Below, in pieces: positions 8,540-17,185 of a DNA stretch of 64,000 nucleotides. Where the stretch lies: the NCBI GenBank assembly GCA_020637815.1, contig JACKJS010000001.1, positions 1,116,001 to 1,180,000 on the forward strand, given 5' to 3'. The translations under genes and the position numbers were made by a program. The notes under the pieces are model-generated. The model ran no database searches. It worked only from the letters and a program-made list of their open reading frames with translations, and was not told where the DNA came from. This DNA comes from Hyphomicrobiaceae bacterium (GTDB lineage Bacteria; Pseudomonadota; Alphaproteobacteria; Rhizobiales; Methyloligellaceae). Within the stretch, counting starts at the first letter, position 1, and every line of letters begins with the position of its first letter.

Positions 8540-11500
8540 TCAGAAAGAGATCGCGGCGCAGACCATATAGACCGCGACGAAGTAGTAGAAGACGGTAAGC
8601 AGATAGGCCTGCCCGTCGCCCGTGTAGATTCGGCCCGCAAGCATGCCGAGACGCTGGGTGGACCCCGCGACCGCCGTCCAGAACGTCACGGCCCAAGGCG
8701 GCGTGAACGCGGCAAAGAGCGGCTGGTAATGATCGTAGAAGTTCACCGATCGCGCGCTGCCAGGCAGCCGTGCCGTTCGCCGCCGCACGAGCCACAGCAC
8801 TGCGAACAGCATCAGCGAGACGGCGACGGTGGCCGCCATGGTGGGAAGCGGATTCCAGTAGCCGTATATCAGCTCCAGCGACATGCCCGCCCAGACCAAG
8901 GTCGATGCGAAGGCCGGGTCGATGGCCTCGGAGATCGGGACGATGAGCAGTTTCGGGAAGAAGGTCATAATCAGGATACCGGCGATCAGAATCGCCTGGG
9001 CCGTCAGGATCGGCCATGGCGCCTCGGGAACCGTGTGCGCGGCGCCTTGCGGCGGTCCGAGGAAGATCGCGCGGATGAACCGGACCATGTAGAGAAGGCC
9101 GACCAGCGTCGCCAACACGCCCAACGCGATAGGAAGGTACCAGCCTTTTTCCATCATGGCGCTGAGCAGGAGCCATTTACCGCCGAAGCCGGTGAAGGGC
9201 GGCAGACCGGACATGGCCACAATTCCGACCAATGCGATCCCGAACGTGACGGGCATGGTCTTGGCGAGCCCGCCAAGCGTCGAGAACGTGCGCCGGCCGG
9301 TGCGAAGGACGACCGCGGCCGCGACGAGGAACAAGATGCCTTTGACGGCGAGATGGTTGGCGGTGAGGTAGAGCGCCGTGACCCAGCCGAGATGGCTCAT
9401 GAGGGCAACGGCCGCCACGATGTAGCCGAGCTGGCTCATGCTGGAATAGGCAAGCATGCGTTTGATGTCGTCTTGGCGGAGCGCCAGCACTGCACCGACG
9501 ACCGTGGTGAGCATGCCGAGGCATCCGACGGCATAGGCGAGGTCGAGCATCGCGTCCGAACGGATCGTCGCATAGGCAGCAACGACGAGCCCGAAGATCG
9601 GCGCCTTGCTCACCACGGCCGATAGGATCGCCGAAAGGTCGTCGTCGGAGTCCGCGTACGCGCCCGGCAGCCAGACATGGACGCCGACGGCTCCCGCCTT
9701 GATTAGGAACCCCGCCGCCAGCAGACCGAACGCGAGGGCGCTCTCCGGCGCGGCAGTCAGCAATGCCGAAAGCGAGACCTCGCCCGTGACGGCGTGTGCC
9801 GCGGCGAAACCCGCAATCAGGCAATAGCCGGACGTGAGCGAGAACAGGACATAGGAGAACGCCGCGGAGCGCGCCTCGGGGCTCCGCAGGATGAGAAAAT
9901 ACGACGCGAGCGTCACGAACTCGAAAAGGACGAAGAACTCCAGTCCGGTCACCGCGCGCGGCAGCGCTTGGAGCGACAGCAGTAGAACGACGAGGAAGGG
10001 ATAGAACCCGGGTCGTCTCTCCTTGCGGTAGAGACTTGCGATGACGAGAGCGACGCTGCCGACAAAGAACAACGCACCGAAGAGAAATCCAATGCCGGTC
10101 ATGCCTTGGACAAGCCAAAAGCCACCGGCTGCTACGGTCAAAATCGCGGCGATCCGTTGCGCTGGATCGGATACGCGCGCCAAGACGAAAATCGCGAGAC
10201 CGGCGATGAGCGGCGCGAAAATCCAATCGGCATCCAGACCCGCCATCCTCGCCGCGCCATAACCGCACAACACAAGCAGCACTGCGGCGCCAAAGACCGG
10301 TGGCAATGCCAAGCGGGAGAACTGCCAGTCCTTCGCGTCGGAGGAGCAGTGCAGCGTCAGCGCGAGCCATCGGAACAGGTAAGCGGCTTCCAGCAGCGAG
10401 CCCAGCAAGGCGATTGCGATCCAAACAAACTTGCCGTGGGACGCCAGCGACTCGATGTACTGCCACTTGGCCCAGAAGCCCGGGAAAGGCGGAAGGCCAG
10501 CGATCGCGCAAATCAGAATGCCGAAACCGGCAAGCACGATCGGGTGCCGCCCCAGGCCGGCCCAATCGGTCAAGCGCTCGCGGCCCACAACTCCCGCAAG
10601 CCAAAACAATCCCGCCTTTGCGATGAGGTGATTGATGAACAATCCGCCAATCACGAGCGGCATGGCCGCCTTCGCATCGATGACGTGCAGAAGCGCGGCC
10701 GCCATGTAGAGAAGGCCCATCTGACCGACGGATGAATAGCCGAGCAGGCGCTGCGCCTTCGTTTGGGAGAGACCGATCAGATTCGCGAACATGAACGTGA
10801 TCGCGCCCGTTGCGGCGATCACTACCCAATAATCTTCCAGCAACGGCATGAGCTTGAGGAGCGCGAAGAACACGCCCGCCGAGACGACCGAGGCGACGAG
10901 CGCGGCGATACTGCCCGGCGCGGTCTCGTAGACGTCGAGGCCCCAGCCATTGGCCGGAAAGGGTTTGAGTTCGAGCAGCAAACAGCTAAGCAGCATCATC
11001 AAAGCCGCAAAGGCGATCGGCCCTGCGATTCCCTCGCGGGCGGCAATCAGATCGTCGATATTGAGAATTCCGGTGGCCGCGTAGAGCAGCATGGTGCCGA
11101 GCAGGAAGAATGTCGAAGCCACGACGGTGGCCATCAAGAACTTGAACGACGCCGAGAGCGCCTCGGGTTTAGAGCCGAGACTGAGCAATCCGTAGGTCGC
11201 GATCGACACGATCTCGAGGAAGACGAAAAGGTTGAAGAGATCGCGAGTCGTGATCATGCCGATCACGCCCATCACAAGGATGAGATAGAGCAGCATGACG
11301 GCATATTTCCCGCGCAGAAGGTAGATCGCGCCGAGCAGCGCCGTCACCGTGGCGCCCGTCGCGACGAAAGCCTCGCCAAGTCCCATGCGGAGATTGATGG
11401 CGTAAGGCGGCAGGGCACCCCCAGTCAGAATCTCGATAGGCTCGCCGCCATAATAGAGATGGACGGCGCAAACGGCCGAGATGAGCGTCATCGCGGTGAG

Positions 11501-11620
11501 CGCGGCCAGGAACGCGGCTGCTACCCAGCCCTTGCCGAGACGATTGAGCAACGGGATCAGGAAGCCCGTGCCCAACCCGACGATAAAGATGTTGAGCGGG
11601 TGAAGGAGGCTGCCTACCAT
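8540..11620 (-). CDS. Tandem-fused proton-conducting antiporter subunit (two MrpD/NuoN-like domains)
   Basis: At 1026 residues this is twice the usual MrpD length. Both halves are complete proton-conducting transporter domains of about 480 residues. Half 1 has LLELKPFPANGWGLDVYE, LLGYSSVGQMG and HLIAKAGLFWLAG; half 2 has FLIKAGAVGVHVWLPGAY, MLAYSSMSQLGY and HLAVKGILFLVA. These carry the lysines and His-containing helices that line the proton path of Mrp and complex I. It is the last gene of a seven-gene minus-strand operon and overlaps mrpC by 7 nt. Since no separate MrpA antiporter domain is encoded, one half probably fills the MrpA position and the other MrpD. The product should be an inner-membrane protein of roughly 28 helices. 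Confidence 0.9.
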   Translation of the reverse strand: MVGSLLHPLNIFIVGLGTGFLIPLLNRLGKGWVAAAFLAALTAMTLISAVCAVHLYYGGEPIEILTGGALPPYAINLRMGLGEAFVATGATVTALLGAIYLLRGKYAVMLLYLILVMGVIGMITTRDLFNLFVFLEIVSIATYGLLSLGSKPEALSASFKFLMATVVASTFFLLGTMLLYAATGILNIDDLIAAREGIAGPIAFAALMMLLSCLLLELKPFPANGWGLDVYETAPGSIAALVASVVSAGVFFALLKLMPLLEDYWVVIAATGAITFMFANLIGLSQTKAQRLLGYSSVGQMGLLYMAAALLHVIDAKAAMPLVIGGLFINHLIAKAGLFWLAGVVGRERLTDWAGLGRHPIVLAGFGILICAIAGLPPFPGFWAKWQYIESLASHGKFVWIAIALLGSLLEAAYLFRWLALTLHCSSDAKDWQFSRLALPPVFGAAVLLVLCGYGAARMAGLDADWIFAPLIAGLAIFVLARVSDPAQRIAAILTVAAGGFWLVQGMTGIGFLFGALFFVGSVALVIASLYRKERRPGFYPFLVVLLLSLQALPRAVTGLEFFVLFEFVTLASYFLILRSPEARSAAFSYVLFSLTSGYCLIAGFAAAHAVTGEVSLSALLTAAPESALAFGLLAAGFLIKAGAVGVHVWLPGAYADSDDDLSAILSAVVSKAPIFGLVVAAYATIRSDAMLDLAYAVGCLGMLTTVVGAVLALRQDDIKRMLAYSSMSQLGYIVAAVALMSHLGWVTALYLTANHLAVKGILFLVAAAVVLRTGRRTFSTLGGLAKTMPVTFGIALVGIVAMSGLPPFTGFGGKWLLLSAMMEKGWYLPIALGVLATLVGLLYMVRFIRAIFLGPPQGAAHTVPEAPWPILTAQAILIAGILIMTFFPKLLIVPISEAIDPAFASTLVWAGMSLELIYGYWNPLPTMAATVAVSLMLFAVLWLVRRRTARLPGSARSVNFYDHYQPLFAAFTPPWAVTFWTAVAGSTQRLGMLAGRIYTGDGQAYLLTVFYYFVAVYMVCAAISF

Positions 11621-11973
11621 TTCGAGTCCGCGAAGGCGTCGATGGACAGCGTCTTCTTCGCTTCGTAAAGGCGGATCGCATAGGCGAGCATGACGGCGAT
11701 CACGGCCAATCCGATGACGATGGCCGTCACCGCCAGAGCCGAAGGGATTGGGTCCACCGCGCGTGCCGCTGCATTGGCAACGGTCACGGGCCCGTCAACG
11801 ATCGGCGCCGTCCCGCCGGCGACATAGCCGACGGCCACGATGACGATATGACTTCCGGTCCCCATCAGCGCAAAGCCGATGATGATGCGCAGGATGTTTC
11901 GCTGCGTCAGCATGCCCCAAACGCCGATCAGCATGAGGAGCAGTCCCGTGACGAGAACCGTCTGCGATATCAC
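11614..11973 (-). CDS. mrpC: Na+/H+ antiporter subunit C (NuoK-like)
   Basis: This is a three-helix MrpC/MnhC homologue related to NuoK, with TQRNILRIIIGFALMGTGSHIVIVA and a conserved C-terminal IVIGLAVIAVMLAYAIRLYE helix. I use the GTG at 11973, which is preceded by GAGGGGA about 7 nt upstream; a longer frame from 12048 would add a hydrophilic tail not seen in the family and overlap mrpB. The product is about 119 aa, the usual size. It lies 22 nt downstream of mrpB and overlaps the fused antiporter gene. Confidence 0.88.
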   Translation of the reverse strand: MISQTVLVTGLLLMLIGVWGMLTQRNILRIIIGFALMGTGSHIVIVAVGYVAGGTAPIVDGPVTVANAAARAVDPIPSALAVTAIVIGLAVIAVMLAYAIRLYEAKKTLSIDAFADSKW

Positions 11974-11995
11974 GGTCTGTCCCCTCTCCGCGGGC

Positions 11996-12691
11996 TTAGG
12001 CTCGAAATCGCCCGATGATGACGCTGAGCTCGCAGCCGACCTTGGCACCTAGAAAAACCGACAGTACGGGAATTGCGCCGGCGCTGAACAGCGCGCCGAA
12101 TTCGCCGACCGGGAGGACCCTGTTGTCCAGGAACCCACCGGCGAACACGATGCCCGCGACTCCCAACAGAACGATGAGCAACCCGGCGAGCGATTCCATG
12201 GCGCTGAGTTGTGCGAACTTCACGCGGTATTCGGGCTTCGCTAGAACCAGCAGCAGGATACAGGACGCAGCCACCGCGCCACCTTGAAAACCGCCGCCAG
12301 GCCCGAGATGCCCATGCACCACGATATAGGCGGCGAAGAGAGCTATGAGCGGAACGAGAATGTCGGCGCCGTTGCGCACGATTTCGGAAGGAGGAACGGC
12401 GGCGGCCGGTTGCGTTTCGTCCGGGCCATCCGTTTTTGGCCGGCCGCCAAGGAGCAGGCCAATCCCAGCCGCGACCATGAATAACACGGCGACCTCGCCG
12501 AGCGTGTCGAAGGCGCGGTAGGTCAGAAGAATGCCGGTGATCACGTTCGGAGCGCCGAGTTCGCGCGGCACCATCTCGACATAGGCTTCGGCGAGCGGCG
12601 GCAATGCGGCGCTTTCGCTGTGATCGATCACCACGGATCCGAAGACGATACCCAAGGCCACGAGAAGAGGAATGACGGCAGCGCGCGGCAT
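11996..12691 (-). CDS. mrpB: Antiporter subunit B with N-terminal MbhE-like domain
   Basis: The 231 residues fall into two parts. Residues 1-85 contain GAPNVITGILLTYRAFDTLGE, the signature of the MbhE subunit (equal to the extreme C-terminus of canonical MrpA). Residues 105-231 are a MrpB domain with VPLIALFAAYIVVHGHLGPGG and GGFQGGAVAAS. The fusion places the last piece of MrpA on MrpB. The start codon overlaps the mrpG stop by one base, indicating translational coupling. The protein is integral to the inner membrane and belongs to the ion-translocating core. Confidence 0.88.
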   Translation of the reverse strand: MPRAAVIPLLVALGIVFGSVVIDHSESAALPPLAEAYVEMVPRELGAPNVITGILLTYRAFDTLGEVAVLFMVAAGIGLLLGGRPKTDGPDETQPAAAVPPSEIVRNGADILVPLIALFAAYIVVHGHLGPGGGFQGGAVAASCILLLVLAKPEYRVKFAQLSAMESLAGLLIVLLGVAGIVFAGGFLDNRVLPVGEFGALFSAGAIPVLSVFLGAKVGCELSVIIGRFRA

Positions 12692-13023
12692 TAAGGGTCG
12701 CTCCGTTCTTCCGGCGTGCCGGCGGTGTTGAAAAATGTGCTGCCACCGCCCCGTCCCTGAAGTCCGTAGGCCGCACGCGCCAGTGCGTGCGAAGAGATCG
12801 GATTCGTCATGAACACGAAATAGGCGATGATCAGCAGCTTCAGGCTCCAGCTTGGGAAATAGAGCGCGATGCCGATGAGCACCAAGGTATTGCCGAGAGT
12901 CGTGGCCTTGGTTCCGGCCTGAATGCGCGTGAAGGCATCCGGCATCCGGAACATCCCAAGTCCCGCGGAAAAGAGGAAAACCGCCCCGATAAGGATGACG
13001 ATGCTGCCGATGAGCTCAGCCAT
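12691..13023 (-). CDS. mrpG: Na+/H+ antiporter subunit G
   Basis: This 110-residue MrpG/MnhG protein has three helices and the family stretch LGMFRMPDAFTRIQAGTKATTLGN (residues 22-45 region). The tail after residue 80 is hydrophilic and variable. It overlaps the MbhD-like gene by 8 nt and mrpB by one base. Its role is structural within the multisubunit cation/proton antiporter. Confidence 0.9.
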   Translation of the reverse strand: MAELIGSIVILIGAVFLFSAGLGMFRMPDAFTRIQAGTKATTLGNTLVLIGIALYFPSWSLKLLIIAYFVFMTNPISSHALARAAYGLQGRGGGSTFFNTAGTPEERSDP

Positions 13024-13264
13024 TGTCCTTACCGTCCCTGGTTCGGCGTATCGCGTACAGAAAGATGAGGATCGAAAGGCCGGAACCGATGGACGCTTCG
13101 GTCATGGCCACGTCCGGGGCGCCGAGAAGCAGGTAACAAACCGAGGCGAACAGGCTTGCCAGACCAGCGCTGACGACCGCCGCCAAGACGCTTTCGAGCC
13201 GGACGGCGAGAAGTCCGCTGACGAGAATGCCGCCGCATAGCAGGAAGACCAGGAGTTCCAGCAT
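13016..13264 (-). CDS. MbhD/DUF4040-like antiporter subunit (detached part of MrpA C-terminus)
   Basis: The 82-residue, three-helix protein carries LGAPDVAMTEASIGSGLS, the hallmark of the MbhD domain that in canonical Mrp systems is fused to the C-terminal end of MrpA. Here it is a stand-alone gene between mrpF and mrpG, as in archaeal membrane-bound hydrogenase (Mbh) operons. Spacing is 6 nt to mrpF and 8 nt overlap with mrpG. Confidence 0.87.
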   Translation of the reverse strand: MLELLVFLLCGGILVSGLLAVRLESVLAAVVSAGLASLFASVCYLLLGAPDVAMTEASIGSGLSILIFLYAIRRTRDGKDNG

Positions 13265-13270
13265 CGCGGC

Positions 13271-13531
13271 TTAGGGCCCCCGCTCGAGATAGCGCGCCAC
13301 GGCAAGAACCGCGAGAAAGCTCAACACGCCGTAGACAAGCGCGACATCGAGATAGATGAACCGGTCAGCGACGAGCGCATAGAGTGCGATCAGCGAGATG
13401 GAGGTGATCGTCAGCATGTCGATTGCCGCGACGCGATCGACGGCTGTCGGCCCCAACACCAGCCGCAACACGCCGAGTGCCACGCCAAGAAAAATCAGTG
13501 CCGCCGCGGCGAGGAGAATCGTCTCAGCCAA
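13271..13531 (-). CDS. mrpF: Na+/H+ antiporter subunit F
   Basis: This 86-residue MrpF/MnhF homologue has three helices and the conserved LGPTAVDRVAAIDMLT and LDVALVYGVLSFLAVLA stretches. It overlaps mrpE by 8 nt, so the two are translationally coupled. Confidence 0.9.
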   Translation of the reverse strand: MAETILLAAAALIFLGVALGVLRLVLGPTAVDRVAAIDMLTITSISLIALYALVADRFIYLDVALVYGVLSFLAVLAVARYLERGP

Positions 13532-14048
13532 AGGTTTTCTCCAACGGCTCTTCGATTCCCCGCGTCAGGCCGCGCGCGACCTCGTTGGGATCGGCGCCAC
13601 GCATGTCGAGGCAATGCACGAGCATCTCGTCGCCCTCCAGGTCGAGGACCAGCGAACCGGGTGTCAGGCTGATGGAGTTCGCAAGAGCCAGCCGGCCGAT
13701 CGGCGACTTCAAGCGCGTCTTCACGGTCACGATGCCGGGCTCGATCTCGATGCGGGGCGCATAGACGTATCGCATCATGGCGATGTTGGCGTGAACGAGC
13801 TCGCGCAGGAACACGCCGGTATAGAGAAGGAAGTGATAGACCCGTCCGGGCGACACGCGAATGCCTCCCCAAATATCGAAACGCCGGGCGAAGAACGCGG
13901 CCAAGGCTGCGGAGATCAGTGCGCCAGGGAGAACGGACTCGACGGCAAAGGCCGAGCTGACGGCCAGCCAGACGACAACCAGTAAGAGCCAAAGCCACAC
14001 GAAGCCCTGAAGCGTAAACGGGGTAGCGTTCACGTCGCGCGAGCTCAT
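13524..14048 (-). CDS. mrpE: Na+/H+ antiporter subunit E, first gene of the Mrp/Mbh-like operon
   Basis: The 174-residue protein shows two N-terminal helices and the MrpE core: FLLYTGVFLRELVHANIAM, VTVKTRLKSPIGRLALANSI, then SLTPGSLVLDLEGDEMLVHCLD. It opens the operon E-F-MbhD-G-(MbhE+B)-C-(D+D). This order and the split of MrpA follow the Mbh arrangement, but no hydrogenase or other oxidoreductase module is present. The complex is expected to exchange Na+ or K+ for protons at the inner membrane. Confidence 0.9.
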   Translation of the reverse strand: MSSRDVNATPFTLQGFVWLWLLLVVVWLAVSSAFAVESVLPGALISAALAAFFARRFDIWGGIRVSPGRVYHFLLYTGVFLRELVHANIAMMRYVYAPRIEIEPGIVTVKTRLKSPIGRLALANSISLTPGSLVLDLEGDEMLVHCLDMRGADPNEVARGLTRGIEEPLEKTFG

Positions 14049-14110
14049 CGAAACGGGCTCCCTAAATCCACGGCATCAGCATCGTAGTGTATGGGCAAAA
14101 GGCGATCAAT

Positions 14111-17100
14111 TTAGGCCGCTCCGGCAGGCTGCGCGTCTTGACGGTTGGCTTGCTCTTTCCGCCCATAGATGAGGACGTAGAGCACCGGCAGCAGCACCAG
14201 CGTCAGAATCGTCGCGACGAGGAGACCGCCCATGATCGCGAACGCCATGGGCCCCCAGAACAGTGTCGGCGCGATTGGTATGAGGCCGAGCACGGTGGAC
14301 AGAACCGCCAGCATGATTGGCCGCAGCCGGCCATTCGCGGCCTTGACGACGGCCTCTCTCACCCCCAATCCCCCCGACTGTTCATCGGCAATTTGGACGA
14401 TGAGAATGACCGCGTTCTTCGCGATCATCCCGAGCAACGCCAAAATCCCGAGAATGGCGACGAAGCCCAGAGGGCGCCCAAACAAGAGTAGCGCGCCGAC
14501 GACGCCGATCAATCCCAGCGGCAAGAGAATCAAGACCAGCCCCGTCTTGATGAAGCTCTGCAATTGGAGCATCAGCAGCGTGATCATGATGAATGCCATG
14601 AGCGGCACCATCGCGAAGACGGCCTCTTGGCTCTCGGCGCTTGTTTCGGCCGTGCCGCCCAGCTCGACGGCGTATCCTGGAGGAAGTCCGGCGCCGAACG
14701 TCTCGATGTCCTTCTCGATCGCGGCGACGACGGCCTCCGGTGTCGTGCCCTCACGGACGTCGGCGAGTACGGTCAATGTCGGCGCGCGGTCGCGCCGCCA
14801 GACGAGCGGCTGTTCCTGTTCAAAGTGGAAATTGGCGAAGCTACTGAGCGCCACGGTTCTCCCGCCGGGCACGGGTACCTGGAGCGTCGCCAGCCGGTCA
14901 AGCGAGATCCGGTCGCGGGAATCGGCCCGCGCGACGATATTGACGAGGTAAATGTCGTCGCGCAGCTGCGTGATCGGCGCGCCGGACACGGCGGTCTGCA
15001 GGATCGCCGCAAGGCCTTGGCTCGTAAGGCCGAGGCGCCGTGCCTGATTTTGGTCGACGGCAATGCGAAGCTGGCGGGCGGGCTCGATCCAATCGAAATG
15101 GACGCGATCGGCGCCCGGATGGCTGGCGATGATGTCCGCCAACTTGAAGGCGTTCGATCGCAGGACCTGAAGATCCGGCCCGCTCAAGCGCCATTGCAGC
15201 GGCCATCCGATCGGCGGCCCCATCTCGAGGGGGCTCACCCGGCTGATCGCTTCGGGAAAGTCCTCAGTCAGGTAATCGCGCAGCTCCTCCTCGAGCGCAA
15301 GCCGCGCATTGAGATCCTTCGCCATGACGACGATCTGCGAATGATGGTTGCTCGGCGGAAGGATCGCGAGCGGCAGATAGAAGCGAATGACGTTGCGGCC
15401 GATATAGGAACTCCATGAGGCGACTTTGTCGTTCTTCGCGAGCCATTCTTCGATCTTCTGCACGGCGCTTTCGCTCGCGAAGATCGAGCTCGACCGCGGC
15501 AGCTGGAAGTCGACGATCAGCTCGTTCCGGTCCGATGGCGGGAAGAACTGCCGGTTGACCTGCGCGAAGCCGAGCAACGACAAAACGAAGAGCCCGGCGA
15601 TCACGGCGATGGTGAGCCAGCGCAACTTCAAGGCCAACTCAAGGACTCTCGAATAGGCCCGCTCGACAAGGCCAGGTTTCTCTTCTTCGTTTGACTTCGG
15701 CGGTTTCAGGAGGAACGAGGCGATAATCGGGGTGAACACCACGGCGACGAACCAGGACGTCAGAAGCGCGATCGCGACCACTTGGAAGAGCGAGATCGTA
15801 TACTCCCCAGCCTGGCTCTCGGCAAAACCGATCGGAACAAAACCGGCGATTGTGATGAGCGTCCCGGTGAGCATCGGCGCGGCAAGCTTCGAATAGGCGA
15901 AGGTTGTCGCCTTCTCCATCGGGTCGCCCACGGCCAAACGCCGGAGCGTGGCGTCGACAGTCGTCATCGCGTCGTCGACGAGAAGCGCGAGCGAGATGAT
16001 CAGAGCGCCAAGCGAAACGCGGTGAAGGTCGATGCCCAGCACCTGCATGATGAGAAACACCGTCGCAAGCGTAACCGGGATGGCCACGGCAACGACGGAG
16101 CCGGCCCGTACGCCGAGCGTGATGAAGCCCACCGCCAGGATGATCAGAACCGCCTGATAGAGCGATGTCGTGAAGTCGCCGATGGCGGTCGTCACCACGT
16201 CGGGCTGGTTCGATACGAGCGTGACGTCGATGCCAATGGGAATGTCGGCGAGCGAACGCTGCACGGAGGCGTTCACCGCCTTGCCAAGCTCAAGCACGTC
16301 GCCGCCTTCGCGCATTGAAATGCCGAGACCAATGGCAGGCTTGCCATTGACATGGAAGAGATTCGTTGGCGGATCGACCAGGCCGCGTTTGACCTGAGCG
16401 ATATCGCCGAGGCGGATCATTTGTCCGCCGGCGTTGATGGGAACTTCAAGAATATCCGTTTCGTGCTTGAACGCGCCGGAAACGCGAAGTGTCAAATTCT
16501 CGTTGCCGCTATTGATCGTGCCGGACGGACGGACGTTGTTCTGCGCGGCGATGGCGGCAAAGATGGCTCCGTAGTCGAGGCCCATGGCCGCCACGCGCTC
16601 GGGCAGAAGTTCGACAACGATTTCCTCGTCCTGCGCGCCGATGAACTCGGCCTTCTCGATCAGATCGACATCGCGAATGAGCGCCGTGCGCACCTGGTCG
16701 ACATAATCGCGGAGTTCGCGCTCGGTAAAGCCGTCCGCCGTGAAACCATAGACGATGCCGAACACGTCGCCGAAATCGTCGTTGAAGAAGGGCCCGACAA
16801 CGCCTTGGGGCAGCGTATGGCGAATATCGCCGATCTTCTTCCGGACTTCGTACCAAGAGTCGGGCACGAGCTCCGGCGGGTACGCACCTTGGAGGTCGAC
16901 ATAGATCGTCACAATACCCGGCCGCGTGATCGAACGCACGCTATCGAGACCGGGGACTTCCTGTAGCGTCCGTTCGAGCCGGTCCGTCAACTGACTCTGC
17001 GTCTCGTCCATCGTGGCGCCCGGCCAAAGCGCGGTGACGAGCATGGTCTTGATGGTGAAGCTCGGGTCCTCGTCGCGGCCGAGATTGTAGAACGCGGCGC

Positions 17101-17185
17101 CGCCGGCGATCATGGCCACCAGCATCAAATAAATCGTGAGGGCCCGGCTGCTAACCGCCCATTCCGAGAGGTTGGGTCCAATCAC
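14111..17185 (-). CDS. RND efflux transporter permease
   Basis: This 1024-residue inner-membrane permease has the usual RND plan of 12 helices and two large periplasmic loops. The N-terminus has LGRDEDPSFTIKTMLV and WPGAT, typical of the VexF-like HAE-type subgroup. Helix 4 has SLALLVDDAMTTVDA with the paired aspartates of the proton relay, and the second half has ILALLGMIAKNAVILIVQI. It exports small molecules driven by protons; the substrate cannot be inferred. Its start overlaps the adaptor gene stop by 4 nt (ATGA), so they form one unit. No outer-membrane TolC-like channel gene follows. Confidence 0.93.
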   Translation of the reverse strand: MIGPNLSEWAVSSRALTIYLMLVAMIAGGAAFYNLGRDEDPSFTIKTMLVTALWPGATMDETQSQLTDRLERTLQEVPGLDSVRSITRPGIVTIYVDLQGAYPPELVPDSWYEVRKKIGDIRHTLPQGVVGPFFNDDFGDVFGIVYGFTADGFTERELRDYVDQVRTALIRDVDLIEKAEFIGAQDEEIVVELLPERVAAMGLDYGAIFAAIAAQNNVRPSGTINSGNENLTLRVSGAFKHETDILEVPINAGGQMIRLGDIAQVKRGLVDPPTNLFHVNGKPAIGLGISMREGGDVLELGKAVNASVQRSLADIPIGIDVTLVSNQPDVVTTAIGDFTTSLYQAVLIILAVGFITLGVRAGSVVAVAIPVTLATVFLIMQVLGIDLHRVSLGALIISLALLVDDAMTTVDATLRRLAVGDPMEKATTFAYSKLAAPMLTGTLITIAGFVPIGFAESQAGEYTISLFQVVAIALLTSWFVAVVFTPIIASFLLKPPKSNEEEKPGLVERAYSRVLELALKLRWLTIAVIAGLFVLSLLGFAQVNRQFFPPSDRNELIVDFQLPRSSSIFASESAVQKIEEWLAKNDKVASWSSYIGRNVIRFYLPLAILPPSNHHSQIVVMAKDLNARLALEEELRDYLTEDFPEAISRVSPLEMGPPIGWPLQWRLSGPDLQVLRSNAFKLADIIASHPGADRVHFDWIEPARQLRIAVDQNQARRLGLTSQGLAAILQTAVSGAPITQLRDDIYLVNIVARADSRDRISLDRLATLQVPVPGGRTVALSSFANFHFEQEQPLVWRRDRAPTLTVLADVREGTTPEAVVAAIEKDIETFGAGLPPGYAVELGGTAETSAESQEAVFAMVPLMAFIMITLLMLQLQSFIKTGLVLILLPLGLIGVVGALLLFGRPLGFVAILGILALLGMIAKNAVILIVQIADEQSGGLGVREAVVKAANGRLRPIMLAVLSTVLGLIPIAPTLFWGPMAFAIMGGLLVATILTLVLLPVLYVLIYGRKEQANRQDAQPAGAA

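Noticed and set aside
9177..10829. 550-codon minus-strand frame overlapping the fused antiporter gene
   Set aside because: It is a +1 shadow of the antiporter frame, Arg-rich and without hydrophobic segments, whereas the antiporter frame shows continuous family motifs.
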